From: Mycobacterium sp.
GTDB taxonomy: Bacteria > Actinomycetota > Actinomycetes > Mycobacteriales > Mycobacteriaceae
Direction: 5' to 3'
Length of the DNA stretch: 37,719 bases
Assembly (NCBI RefSeq): GCF_019247615.1
Contig: NZ_JAFBAT010000163.1
Location: forward strand, 1-37,719
The stretch's first letter is position 1, and each line of letters starts with the position of its first letter. Shown here piece after piece: positions 1-7,941 of the stretch. Made by a program: the position numbers and the translations under genes. The notes under the pieces are model-generated. The model made no database searches and was not told the origin of the DNA. It saw only the letters and a program-made list of their open reading frames with translations.

Positions 1-1418
1 AGCGTGGCGTATGCGGTCGACACCGCACTCGTCGAGGCGCCGACGATCTGGGTGTTCGCCGCCTGCAGCCCCGAGATGATGCCGGTTATCGTGGGCGCCC
101 CGGAGGGAAGCGTCGGTGTGCCGGAACCCGACGACAGTGACACGAGCGCCTGCGATACGCCCTGCGGCGATGGTATCCGCGGCGGCCCGGCTGAGTGCAA
201 GTCGCCGATCGCGGCGCCGATCCCCTGGTGGACACCGCTGACGAGGGCGGGCCCCAGGGCGGCGGTGTCGCTGAGCGGCGGCAGAAATCCGAACGGGGTG
301 GCCACATTGGCGGGGCCTGTGGACCAACCGAAATGCGGGTTGCCGTAACCCCAGTCGACAAGCGGCGTCAAGACGGGCTGGGCCAGATCCGCCATCGGGT
401 TCCCGACGAACGGGATCAGACGCACCGGATCCAGCAGCGGCAGTTGGTGCGTCGGAATCATGTAGTAGGTGGTGGTGGTCGGCCCCTGTGTCGGCAGCAC
501 GACGGCCGAATCGATCTGCGTCGGCGTGAGGCCTGCGTAACCGGTGTGCACGGTCGCCATCCCCGCCAATGCGTTGAGGTCGGAGAAGACATCGATCGGG
601 TATTGCGGAAAGTCGGCCCACCCGTCGTATTCGAGGGTGTAAACCTTGGTCGGGAAGTCATTGCTCGGCGCCGCACCCAGCGTCGAAAAACCCAGTGTTG
701 GAAGGCTCAGACCCGGGAAGCGCGCATCCCAGCCCCCGTTGGGATTCATCGAATTTCCAAGCAGCACAAAGTTTATCGGTAGCGAGCTCGGGGTGCCGCC
801 CGGGTCCAACGCCTTCATTTCCAGGGTGGCGATGTTGGCGCCCTGCGAATAGCCCACAACGTTGACGGTGTTCCCGGCGGCGAGTTGCTGCTGCACCGCG
901 GTGTTGAGGCTCGTGACGCCGCGGGCTATCGAAACGTTCTGCTGCAAGTCCGTGACACCGCTGTCCGGGTACTCCCCGGCCGGCATGGAGAGGGCTCGGA
1001 CGAGGCCGACGGGAAAGTTGGGCGCGACGTACTTGCTGACCACGTTGGCCACGAAGGTTGGCGGCGGCGTCGGCGTCCCGCTGCCGTCCAGGACGAAAGT
1101 GACGGGCGGATCGGCCGACGCCGCATTGGGGACGAGCGCGGCACTCCCGACGGCTTCGGTCTGGGCGTAGGCGTTGGCGCCGGCGAACAGCCTGTCGGCG
1201 AACCCGCTGTGTAGCAACGCCGCCCGCCCCATGACCGCCTGCCAGTCCCGCCCGTATGCGTTGAACACGCTGGCGATCGCCGCCGACACCTCATCGGCGG
1301 CCGCCGCCACCACCCCTGTTGTGCTGGCCGCCGCACCCTTCGCGGCGCCGTCGATCGTCCTGGCAATGGCCGCCACATCCCCAGCCGCCCGCGCCATCGC
1401 CTGCGGCCGCGCTAGCAC
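1..1418 (-). CDS. PE-PPE domain protein (esterase/lipase-like), C-terminus cut by window edge
   Basis: The minus-strand frame stays open from about 1450 to the left edge, so the 3' end is missing. The N-terminus resembles a degenerate PE domain (ARPQAMARAAGDVAAIA, then DEVSAAIASVFNAYGRDWQAV). It is followed by a PE-PPE (serine alpha/beta-hydrolase-like) domain with VLDGSGTPTP near residue 100 and the nucleophile-elbow motif GYSQGA, Ser about residue 191. Known PE-PPE proteins such as PE16 are short-chain esterases exported by type VII secretion; the same role here is inferred. The start is uncertain: GTG at 1418 follows AGGA at a usable distance, and an in-frame GTG lies at 1436. Low-complexity Gly/Ser/Thr/Pro sequence is present near the left edge. 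Confidence 0.85.
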   Translation of the reverse strand, partial: MLARPQAMARAAGDVAAIARTIDGAAKGAAASTTGVVAAAADEVSAAIASVFNAYGRDWQAVMGRAALLHSGFADRLFAGANAYAQTEAVGSAALVPNAASADPPVTFVLDGSGTPTPPPTFVANVVSKYVAPNFPVGLVRALSMPAGEYPDSGVTDLQQNVSIARGVTSLNTAVQQQLAAGNTVNVVGYSQGANIATLEMKALDPGGTPSSLPINFVLLGNSMNPNGGWDARFPGLSLPTLGFSTLGAAPSNDFPTKVYTLEYDGWADFPQYPIDVFSDLNALAGMATVHTGYAGLTPTQIDSAVVLPTQGPTTTTYYMIPTHQLPLLDPVRLIPFVGNPMADLAQPVLTPLVDWGYGNPHFGWSTGPANVATPFGFLPPLSDTAALGPALVSGVHQGIGAAIGDLHSAGPPRIPSPQGVSQALVSLSSGSGTPTLPSGAPTITGIISGLQAANTQIVGASTSAVSTAYAT

Positions 1419-1544
1419 GCCCTGTCCTGCCGGCACCCGGCCAGCTTAGAGCGATCTGTCCCGGCCGGCGGCCCATTCCACTGGCGGGCAAGCGCGGTTG
1501 GGCGACAATCGGTGTGCAGATCAGACTCGTGAGGACGGTGGGCC

Positions 1545-1838
1545 ATGGTAGGCAACCAAGAGGGAATCGGCGTGCTGAAACTCGAATGCCCGCAATCCCA
1601 CCCCGTGGGGAGGATCCTCAAGGAGGCCCCGCATCAGTCCGTCCTTTACGACCCGGGGGCCGCGGTCGGGCCGCGCCGATTCTGGCCGGACGAAGACGAG
1701 CAGCCACAGTTCAAAGCGCACTGTCGCTTCTGTGACAAATCGGTGGGAGAATCCACCGCCACGCTGCAGGGCAGGCTGGCCACCCTGGTCGCCGACGTCT
1801 CGAAGGTGACTGGGACCGCTTCTTTGCAGTATCTCTAG
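1545..1838 (+). CDS. Small hypothetical protein with CxxC pair
   Basis: This 97-residue ORF starts with ATG after GAGGACGG, a plausible ribosome binding site. It carries His/Cys residues that could bind a metal: CPQSHP near residue 15 and HCRFCDKS near residue 60. The C-terminal helix (TATLQGRLATLVADVSKVTG) looks like ordinary protein rather than a shadow frame. I do not recognise the family. It lies between the divergent PE-PPE gene and a decayed hydrolase gene read in the opposite direction. Overlapping minus-strand frames look like Arg/Gly-rich shadows. A small zinc-ribbon role is possible but unproven. Confidence 0.5.
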   Translation: MVGNQEGIGVLKLECPQSHPVGRILKEAPHQSVLYDPGAAVGPRRFWPDEDEQPQFKAHCRFCDKSVGESTATLQGRLATLVADVSKVTGTASLQYL

Positions 1839-2294
1839 GGCACGTCGATCCACTCACCCAAGGCGGCGCCCAGAACTTCAGCCGCCGCGGCCTTGACCGC
1901 GGTCAGCGTCAGCGGTCGCCCGCGTTCTTTGGTCGGCACACTGGCCGCCCCCGCGAATAGCACCGTGCCCCAACCGGCCCGCCGCACCGGGATGCGTCAA
2001 AATCAGCGGCGAGGCCAGCGCCATCCGGCGGCCATCGTCGTCGAGATTGTCGGGATGCTGGTCGTGGCTGACCAATACGGCATCGACCGGCCCGAGCGCC
2101 TCGGCGCTCACCGCCGGACCCGTGAGCTTGGTCAGGTAGCCATGCGCTCCCGGCGGGTCGAAGGTCGGGTCCATCACGATCCTGCGGCCGGCGATGTCGA
2201 CGACCGTCGTAGGACCCCCGAGCACACTGATCGCACATTTGCGCCGCCGCGCGATGGGCGAGCGCCCCGTCAGATGTGCCACGATGACTGCCAT
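1835..2294 (-). pseudogene. Metallo-beta-lactamase-fold hydrolase remnant with internal deletion and frameshift
   Basis: The 5' half encodes a recognisable UlaG-like metallo-beta-lactamase-fold N-terminus: LGGPTTVVDIAGRRIVMDPTFDPPG, then VDAVLVSHDQHPDNLD with the HxxxxDH-type metal motif, then ASPLILTHPGAA. The reading frame changes near 1965-1980. A second frame continues as WGTVLFAGAASVPTKERGR then LTLTAVKAAAAEVLG, which resembles the C-terminal part of the same family, and stops at 1835. The middle of the domain, with its later metal ligands, and the usual His/Trp-containing C-terminus are missing. The product should be non-functional. The 5' end overlaps the start of the divergent dehydrogenase gene. 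I infer a decayed gene; a sequencing error alone would not explain the missing middle. Confidence 0.75.
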
Positions 2295-3084
2295 GGTGAG
2301 CGCGAATCGCGCCCGGTCCCGCACATTCGTCGTGACGGGCGCGGCGTCGGGGATCGGCCTGGCCACCGCGCGGCGGCTGCTGGCCGAAGGCGGCACGGTC
2401 ATCGGCGCCGACCTGAGTCAGCCACCCGACCTGGAGTCCGACGAATTCCGCTTCGTCACCGCCGACGTCACCGATGAGGCCGCCGTCGACGCGGTGCTGG
2501 CCGCCGTTCCCGAGCGCCTCGACGGCGTCTTCCACGCGGCCGGCATTGCGGGCGGCGGCCCGGTGCACCTGCTCGACCGGGCCGAATGGGAGCGGGTTAT
2601 CGGGATCAACCTCACCGGCACTTTCCAGGTGGCCAGGGCGGCGCTGGCCAGGATGATCGACCAACCACGGGTCGACGGTGAGCGGGGCTCGATCGTGACG
2701 GTCGCCAGCATCGAGGGCCTGGAAGGCACCGCGGGCGGCAGCTCTTACAACGCGGCCAAGGGCGGCGTGGTCCTGCTGACCAAAAACATTGCGCTCGACT
2801 ACGGCCCGAGCGGCATCCGCGCAAACGCCGTCTGTCCGGGCTTCATCGAAACACCAATGACGCAAAGCGTTTTCGGGCTGCCGGGGATGGAGGGTCCGCA
2901 GGCCTCCATCACCAAGGAGCATGCGCTGCAGCGCTTCGGGCGGCCCGAGGAGGTCGCGGCCGTGGCAGCGTTTCTGCTGTCTCCCGACGCGTCGTTTGTC
3001 AGCGGTCAGGCCATTGCCGTCGACGGTGGTTACACCGCCGGCCGCGATCACGGCGTCGTCAAACTGTTCGGCTTACCCGAGTAG
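2284..3084 (+). CDS. Short-chain dehydrogenase/reductase (SDR)
   Basis: The 266-residue protein is a classical SDR, an NAD(P)-dependent oxidoreductase of Rossmann fold. The cofactor loop TGAASGIG lies at residues 18-25, the catalytic Ser at about 142 (VASIEG), Tyr155 and Lys159 in YNAAK, and the C-terminal PGFIET and VSGQAIAVDGGYT segments are intact. The acidic residue after beta 2 (GADLSQ) favours NAD over NADP. Substrate is unknown. Start choice is between ATG 2284 and ATG 2293; the in-frame extension to 2194 would overlap the remnant gene and adds Arg-rich sequence. The catalase-like gene follows after 17 bases and may be cotranscribed. Confidence 0.88.
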   Translation: MTAMVSANRARSRTFVVTGAASGIGLATARRLLAEGGTVIGADLSQPPDLESDEFRFVTADVTDEAAVDAVLAAVPERLDGVFHAAGIAGGGPVHLLDRAEWERVIGINLTGTFQVARAALARMIDQPRVDGERGSIVTVASIEGLEGTAGGSSYNAAKGGVVLLTKNIALDYGPSGIRANAVCPGFIETPMTQSVFGLPGMEGPQASITKEHALQRFGRPEEVAAVAAFLLSPDASFVSGQAIAVDGGYTAGRDHGVVKLFGLPE

Positions 3085-3101
3085 CGCCTTAAGATTCGGG
3101 C

Positions 3102-4031
3102 ATGGTCAGTCCGGATGACGCGATCGAGGCGATTCGAGGCACCGGCGGCGCGCAGCCGGGCTGTCGGGCGTTGCACGCGAAGGGCACGCTGTACCGCGGG
3201 ACGTTCACCGCGACGCCTGAAGCCGCCGCGCTTTCGCGCGCCAAGCACCTCGACGGCTCCGCGGTTCCGGCGCTGATCCGCTTCTCCAACGGATCGGGAA
3301 ACCCGGCCCAGCGCGACGGCCTGCCGGGGGTGCGGGGCATGGCGGTGAAGTTCACCCTGCCCGACGGCTCCACGACCGACGTATCGACGCAGACCGCGCG
3401 GCTGTTCGTCTCCAGCACGCCGGACGGCTTCGTCGACCTGCTCAAAGCGATGCGGCCGGGCCCGACCATGCCGCTGCGCATGGCCGCCTTCCTGCTGACC
3501 CATCCCCGACTGCTCCGCGCCTTGCCCGTCCTGCGGGACGCCGGCAAGGTCCCTGCAAGCTACGCCGCCATCGAATACCACGGCCTGCACGCCTTCCGCT
3601 GGATAGCCGCCGACGACAGCGCCCGGTTCGTGCGCTACCACCTGGTGCCCACCGCGGGTGACCGGGCACCCGAACCCGCCGCCCACGGGGAGGGCGCCGA
3701 CTTCCTGACCGGCGAGCTCAACGCCCGCCTCGAAAGCGGTCCCGTGCGGTTCGACTTCCGGGTTCAGGTTGGCGGGCCGAACGACTCGACGGTCGACCCG
3801 TCGGCGCCGTGGCAGAGCACGCAGTTCATCACGGTGGGCACCCTCGAAATCGTCGGCCTCGACACCGAGCGCGAACGTGGCGGCGACATCGTGGTGTTCG
3901 ACCCGATGCGCGTGACGGCCGGCATCGAACCCTCCGATGACCCGGTGCTGCGCTTTCGTACGCTCGCCTATTCGGCTTCGGTCAAGCTGCGCACCGGCGT
4001 GGACCGTGGGGCCGAGGCGCCGCCGGTGTGA
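3102..4031 (+). CDS. Catalase-family heme peroxidase (mini-catalase)
   Basis: At 309 residues this is a shortened member of the catalase superfamily, in which small members act as heme-dependent peroxidases. Visible features: distal His25 in LHAKG, the Asn-containing segment IRFSNGSGNP, VRGMAVKF, AIEYHGLHAFRW, and the proximal heme-ligand motif RFRTLAY (Arg286...Tyr290) inside the catalase-like VFDPMRVTAGIEPSDDPVL stretch. It lacks the C-terminal flavodoxin-like domain of large catalases. Detoxification of organic peroxides is likely; the physiological substrate is unknown. It follows the SDR gene closely on the same strand. Confidence 0.88.
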   Translation: MVSPDDAIEAIRGTGGAQPGCRALHAKGTLYRGTFTATPEAAALSRAKHLDGSAVPALIRFSNGSGNPAQRDGLPGVRGMAVKFTLPDGSTTDVSTQTARLFVSSTPDGFVDLLKAMRPGPTMPLRMAAFLLTHPRLLRALPVLRDAGKVPASYAAIEYHGLHAFRWIAADDSARFVRYHLVPTAGDRAPEPAAHGEGADFLTGELNARLESGPVRFDFRVQVGGPNDSTVDPSAPWQSTQFITVGTLEIVGLDTERERGGDIVVFDPMRVTAGIEPSDDPVLRFRTLAYSASVKLRTGVDRGAEAPPV

Positions 4032-4089
4032 CGAAAGTCGCTGGCCTGCCGGATTGTTGGCGCACCGCCGCGGGCTAGGCTGCAATGAC

Positions 4090-4872
4090 GTGCTCGCCCA
4101 CCTGATTGTGATAGGCCTGGCCGGATTCGCCGCCGGCGCCATCAACGCGCTCGTCGGATCGGGCACCCTGATCACCTTCCCGACGCTCGTCGCCCTCGGC
4201 TACCCGCCGGTCACCGCCACCATGTCGAACGCGGTCGGTCTGGTCGCGGGCAGCGTCTCCGGCACCTGGGGATATCGCGCCGAGTTGGCCGGTCAGTGGA
4301 GCAGGTTGCGGTGGCAGCTGCCGGCCTCGTTGGCCGGCGGCGTGCTCGGCGCCTTCCTGCTCCTGCATCTACCGGAAACGGTGTTCGCCAAAATCGTGCC
4401 GGCGTTGTTGGTGCTTGCCCTGGTGCTGGTGGTCGTCGGACCGCGGATCCAGTCATGGGCGCGCCGGCGCGCCGAGGAGCAGGGTCGTTCGCCCGAACAC
4501 ATCACACCGGCACGGATGTTGGTGCTCGTGCTCGGCACCTTCGCCGTCGGCGTCTACGGCGGCTACTTCACCGCCGCGCAGGGCATCCTGCTGGTCGGCA
4601 TGATGGGCGCATTGCTGCCGGAGTCGGTGCACCGGGCGAACGCAGCCAAGAACCTTTTGACGTTGGTGGTGAATGTCGTTGCGGCGGTGAGCTATTCGCT
4701 GGTGGCGTTTCATCGGATCAGCTGGTCGGTCGCCGGGATCATCGCGGCGGGCTCGCTGGTCGGCGGATGGCTGGGAGCGCATTACGGTCGCCGGTTGTCG
4801 GGGAATGTGTTGCGCGGCATCATCGTGGCGGTTGGCCTGATCGGGCTGTACCGTCTGCTCGCGGTCACGTGA
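4090..4872 (+). CDS. TauE/SafE family membrane permease
   Basis: The roughly 260-residue protein is very hydrophobic, with about eight membrane segments and the internal duplication typical of TauE/SafE proteins. Family marks include GFAAGAINALVGSGTLITFPTLVALGYPP near the N-terminus, the loop between the halves (VGPRIQSWARRRAEEQGR), and GVYGGYFTAAQGILLVGMMG in the second half. The family is implicated in export or exchange of sulfite, sulfoacetate or other organic anions across the inner membrane; substrate here is not predictable. GTG 4090 is preferred: the longer frame reaching 3937 runs inside the catalase-like gene and adds non-membrane sequence. Confidence 0.85.
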   Translation: MLAHLIVIGLAGFAAGAINALVGSGTLITFPTLVALGYPPVTATMSNAVGLVAGSVSGTWGYRAELAGQWSRLRWQLPASLAGGVLGAFLLLHLPETVFAKIVPALLVLALVLVVVGPRIQSWARRRAEEQGRSPEHITPARMLVLVLGTFAVGVYGGYFTAAQGILLVGMMGALLPESVHRANAAKNLLTLVVNVVAAVSYSLVAFHRISWSVAGIIAAGSLVGGWLGAHYGRRLSGNVLRGIIVAVGLIGLYRLLAVT

Positions 4873-4907
4873 CCAAAGGCAAAGCGGCGTAAGCCAACCA
4901 GCGCAAT

Positions 4908-5978
4908 TCAACTCAGTGTCGCGGCGGCGACCTCGGCGATGACGTCGCGCACGTCCTTGCGCTTTCGCCAGGCCCGCAGCTGCCGCATCGCCCCGTTGCC
5001 CTGCGCCGCAATGCGGTCCAATTCGTCTGTGACGCTTTCGTATTCGCCAAGCGCATCCAGCGCCGGACGCACCCGCCGAACGAGCGCACCCAGCTGCTCA
5101 CGGGCGGGCACCGCTCCGCGGCCGTGAATCAGGTCCAGCGAGTGCCCCGACAGCCCATCGTGTGCGGCCTTCCAGTAGGCGGCCCGCAGGGCACCGGGCG
5201 GCAGGCGCCCGAGCTGGTCACCATCGTCACGCGAGTCGAGCGCCGTCATCACCGCGGCCCTGATCAGGGTCGCGAGCAGCACGGTTTCGGCGACCGTCGC
5301 CGGCACGTCGGCCACGCGAACCTCGACCGTCGGGAACTCCGTCGATGGGCGCACGTCCCAATAGATCATCTTGTGATCGAGGATCACCCCGGTGTCGACC
5401 AGCATGCGCACGGCTCGGTCGTAGTCGTCAGGTGAGGGGAAGAAGGGCGGGGGACCGGCGGCCGGCCAGCGCCGCCACAGGACACTGCGCCAGCTCGCGT
5501 AGCCGCTGTCGGCATTGCGATACACCGCCGAGTTGGCCGACAACGCCAGCAGCGCCGGCAACCACGGGCGCAGCCAATTGCTGACGTGGATGGCGGCCGC
5601 ACGGTCGGGCACCTCGACATGCACATGACAGCCGCAGATGCCCTGCTCGTGCGCGATCATCCCGAACTGCGCACCGATCCGCCGGTAGCGCGGGGTGTCG
5701 GTGACCGGGAACTCATGCGGGGTGGTCGGTGGGAGCGCCGCGGCCAGCAGCTGAACCCGGCTGGCCTTGGCGGCCTCCGCGGCGGTGCGCCGCAGCCGGG
5801 TCAATTCCTCGGTGAGTTTCGCGCTTTCAGTCAAGACGGTGGAGGTGGTCTCCACCTGGCAGCTGCTCAGCTCCAGCTGCAGCGAGATGCCACGGCCCTT
5901 CGCCTCCTCGGCCACCGCGGCGTTGCGGGGGGCCGGTTCGCCGGTCCCGGGGTCGACGAGGAGGAACTCCTCCTCCAC
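4908..5978 (-). CDS. YbdK-type carboxylate-amine ligase (glutamate-cysteine ligase family 2)
   Basis: The 356-residue protein belongs to the GCS2 family, ATP-dependent ligases with glutamine-synthetase-like fold. Conserved blocks are the N-terminal EEEFLLVD metal/ATP motif, LELSSCQVE, ICGCHVHVEVPD, and WDVRPSTEFPTVEVRVADV. E. coli YbdK has weak gamma-glutamylcysteine synthetase activity; the real substrate in mycobacteria, which use mycothiol rather than glutathione, is unclear. The GTG at 5978 is the only ordinary start codon after the upstream in-frame TGA, yet it trims the usual short lead before GVEEEF. An in-frame CTG at 6011 would restore that lead. A STAS-domain gene ends about 50 bases upstream on the same strand. 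Confidence 0.85.
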   Translation of the reverse strand: MEEEFLLVDPGTGEPAPRNAAVAEEAKGRGISLQLELSSCQVETTSTVLTESAKLTEELTRLRRTAAEAAKASRVQLLAAALPPTTPHEFPVTDTPRYRRIGAQFGMIAHEQGICGCHVHVEVPDRAAAIHVSNWLRPWLPALLALSANSAVYRNADSGYASWRSVLWRRWPAAGPPPFFPSPDDYDRAVRMLVDTGVILDHKMIYWDVRPSTEFPTVEVRVADVPATVAETVLLATLIRAAVMTALDSRDDGDQLGRLPPGALRAAYWKAAHDGLSGHSLDLIHGRGAVPAREQLGALVRRVRPALDALGEYESVTDELDRIAAQGNGAMRQLRAWRKRKDVRDVIAEVAAATLS

Positions 5979-6025
5979 GCCAAAGGTGGGCGAAACTGGG
6001 CGCCGGACCAGGGGAGTCGCTCAGC

Positions 6026-6469
6026 TCACCAGCGAGCGGACGTCGCGAGTGCGGCATCTGCGGTCGGGTAAACAGGCAGCAGACTGTTCAGCCCGCAGGC
6101 GTCGACAACCCGGGCGACAACCGGGTCGCAGCTCACCAGACGCAATTCGACGCCACGCTCCTTGCAACGTCTCGCCTCGTCGGCCAGCACCGCGAACCCG
6201 CAGCAGGCCATGAAGTCCAGCCCGGTGACGTCGACGACGAGCGGCCCCGGGGGAATGACGACGCCGGCGGCCTCGCTGACCAGGCGGCACCAGGTCCGCT
6301 CGTTGCAGGCGTCGACCTCGCCCCCGGCATTGATGATCACGGCCGCGCCCCGGCGATCGGTGGTCGCGCGCAGCGTGCTGCTCGGATCGCACAGCTCGTG
6401 AATCAGACGCGTGCTCAGTGTCAAGGGAGGGCCGGGGCTGGACGCAGATTCCGCAATTACCGGACTCAT
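6026..6469 (-). CDS. STAS-domain protein (anti-anti-sigma factor-like) lacking the usual phosphoserine
   Basis: The 147-residue protein carries a C-terminal STAS domain: GAAVIINAGGEVDACN, PLVVDVTGLDFMACCGFAVL and a final helix VARVVDACGLNSLLPVY. STAS proteins of the SpoIIAA/RsbV type bind anti-sigma kinases and are switched by phosphorylation of a Ser in the DSSG loop. Here that loop reads ACCG, so neither the Asp nor the Ser is present. Start ATG at 6469 follows a good ribosome site (AGGGAG). The N-terminal 40 residues are Ser/Pro-rich and of unknown role. It is divergent from the TetR gene and upstream of the YbdK-like gene, possibly in one operon with it. Confidence 0.85.
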   Translation of the reverse strand: MSPVIAESASSPGPPLTLSTRLIHELCDPSSTLRATTDRRGAAVIINAGGEVDACNERTWCRLVSEAAGVVIPPGPLVVDVTGLDFMACCGFAVLADEARRCKERGVELRLVSCDPVVARVVDACGLNSLLPVYPTADAALATSARW

Positions 6470-6540
6470 GATGGACTCCCTAATCGACCGGCGCAGATCG
6501 ACGCCGGGACGGATGCCCGTCCTGCGGTCTGAAGACAGAC

Positions 6541-6557
6541 TTCGCGGAGACCGCGAA
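6541..6557. promoter_or_regulatory. Perfect inverted repeat, possible operator
   Basis: TTCGCGG and CCGCGAA are perfect 7-base arms around AGA. The site lies in the roughly 155-base divergent promoter region between the STAS and TetR genes. A repressor site is inferred from position and symmetry. Confidence 0.5.
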
Positions 6558-6573
6558 TTTCATTTGTATAACG

Positions 6574-6591
6574 AGACAGGGCGGTCTGTCT
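6574..6591. promoter_or_regulatory. Candidate TetR operator palindrome
   Basis: AGACAG and CTGTCT are perfect 6-base arms separated by six bases, sitting between TATAAC (6567-6572) and TATAGG (6591-6596), which could serve as -10 elements. GACAGAC at 6534-6540 repeats one half-site. The palindrome ends about 35 bases before the TetR gene start, a typical autoregulatory position. Binding by that regulator is inferred. Confidence 0.5.
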
Positions 6592-6625
6592 ATAGGCGGC
6601 CGTTAAGAGTATGGTAAGGCGGGCC

Positions 6626-7258
6626 ATGACAATCCCCGATGTCAGCGACGATGTCCCAAAGCCACCCCCGCCCGCTCGCGACCGCATCCTGACCGCGGCC
6701 TACGAGCTGTTCAGCCGGCGGGGGATTCGCGCGGTCGGCACCGACGAGGTCATCGAGCGGGCTGGTGTAGCCCGGGCGACCCTCTACCGGCACTTCTCCA
6801 CCAAGGACGACCTGGTGCTGGCGGTTTTGCAGCGGCGCGAGGAACTCTGGACGCACGGTCTCATCGAGGAGCAGTCACGGGCGCGGGGCAGCACTCCCGA
6901 GGAACAGTTACTGGCGATTTTCGACGTCATGCATGACTGGTTTCAGTTGCACGACGGGTATGAAGGCTGCTCGTTCATCAACGTGTTGCTCGAGATGGGC
7001 GCGGGCCACCCGGTGGGACGGGCGTGCATCGCACATATCGACCACGTCCGCGACATCGTGCGTCACCGCGCCCTTGCGGCGGGGCTGACCGAGGTCGAGG
7101 ATTTCGCCGCGTCCTGGCACCTCCTGATGAAGGGCGCGATCATCCTGGCGGCCGTGGGCGACCGCGACGCCGCCGTGCGTGCCCGCAGGATGGGCAGCGC
7201 CCTGATCGGTGAGCATCGGCCGCTGACCTCGGAGGACGCCGGCGAGGCCGTGGGGTAA
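6626..7258 (+). CDS. TetR-family transcriptional regulator
   Basis: The protein of about 210 residues has an N-terminal TetR helix-turn-helix: RILTAAYELFSRRGIRAVGTDEVIERAGVARATLYRHFSTKDDLVLAVL, about residues 20-67. The C-terminal ligand-binding/dimer domain contains GCSFINVLLEMG, a segment common in TetR proteins of the YxaF/LmrA-like group. Ligand unknown. ATG 6626 is preferred over ATG 6611 because AAGGCGGG lies just ahead of it. It is divergent from the STAS gene and convergent with the DedA gene; palindromes upstream suggest autoregulation and control of the STAS/YbdK pair. Confidence 0.88.
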   Translation: MTIPDVSDDVPKPPPPARDRILTAAYELFSRRGIRAVGTDEVIERAGVARATLYRHFSTKDDLVLAVLQRREELWTHGLIEEQSRARGSTPEEQLLAIFDVMHDWFQLHDGYEGCSFINVLLEMGAGHPVGRACIAHIDHVRDIVRHRALAAGLTEVEDFAASWHLLMKGAIILAAVGDRDAAVRARRMGSALIGEHRPLTSEDAGEAVG

Positions 7259-7275
7259 CCCGCCAGTCCCGGACT

Positions 7276-7941
7276 TCAGGCGGCGTCGGCGGCGCGGGTG
7301 CCGGTCTTGCGGTGGTGCTCGGCCTCGAGCTCGGCGATCGCCTTCGATGCCCGGTCACGAAGCAGTATCGCGGCGGCCAGTCCGCACACCACGGCGACGA
7401 CCAGGCCGATCCAGGAGAAGCTCTGCAGCCAGCGTTCGGCGGCCATGCCCGCGAAATAAACCAGCGCGGTGGTGCCGCCTGCCCAGCAGATGGCGCCCGA
7501 GACGTTGGCCGCCAGGAAACGCGGATAGTGCATCTTCAAGGCACCCGCAAGCGGCCCGGCGAGTATCCGCAGCAGCGCGATGAAGCGGCCGAGGAAGACC
7601 GCCCTGACTCCCCAGCGGTTGAACAACTTTTCAGCCAGCGCGACGTGCCCGGGACCGAAGTGTTTCGGGAACCGCCGGCCCAGCCGGTCGAAGAGCGGCA
7701 TGCCGAACCGGCGCCCGATGGTGTAGCCGATCGAGTCGCCGACCACAGCGCCGATCACGGCCGCCGCGCCCACACCGACCGGATTGACGGCCAGGTCGTG
7801 ATGCGACGACATCAGCGCCGCGCTGACCAGAACGATCTCGCCGGGAAGGGGGATGCCCAGGCTCTCGATGCCGACCACACCGCCGACCACAAGGTAGACA
7901 GCGAGCGGCGGGATCGATCGCAGCAGCGCCTCGACATTCAT
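7276..7941 (-). CDS. DedA-family membrane protein
   Basis: The 221-residue protein has the DedA/VTT architecture: an N-terminal reentrant segment (GVVGIESLGIPLPGEIVLVSAAL), GDSIGYTIGRRFG, then GRFIALLRILAGPLAGALKMHYPRFLAANVSGAICW, and a last transmembrane helix before a charged tail. The motif FxGRFxxxxRxxxxxxAG is the DedA hallmark. DedA proteins are associated with lipid scrambling, membrane homeostasis and proton-dependent transport. It is the last gene of a three-gene operon, overlapping the upstream SGNH gene by four bases (ATGA). M. tuberculosis Rv2637 is a likely counterpart. Confidence 0.9.
   Translation of the reverse strand: MNVEALLRSIPPLAVYLVVGGVVGIESLGIPLPGEIVLVSAALMSSHHDLAVNPVGVGAAAVIGAVVGDSIGYTIGRRFGMPLFDRLGRRFPKHFGPGHVALAEKLFNRWGVRAVFLGRFIALLRILAGPLAGALKMHYPRFLAANVSGAICWAGGTTALVYFAGMAAERWLQSFSWIGLVVAVVCGLAAAILLRDRASKAIAELEAEHHRKTGTRAADAA

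Noticed and set aside
195..782. Plus-strand ORF of 195 residues
   Set aside because: It is an Arg/Gly/His-rich shadow of the PE-PPE gene on the minus strand, whose frame reads as a coherent protein.
1909..3051. Minus-strand ORF of 380 residues opposite the dehydrogenase
   Set aside because: Most of it is the antisense of an intact SDR with all motifs; it only touches the decayed lactamase-fold gene at its end.
3048..4175. Long minus-strand ORF opposite the catalase-like gene
   Set aside because: Composition is that of a high-GC antisense shadow and no domain is recognisable, while the plus frame is a clear catalase-family protein.
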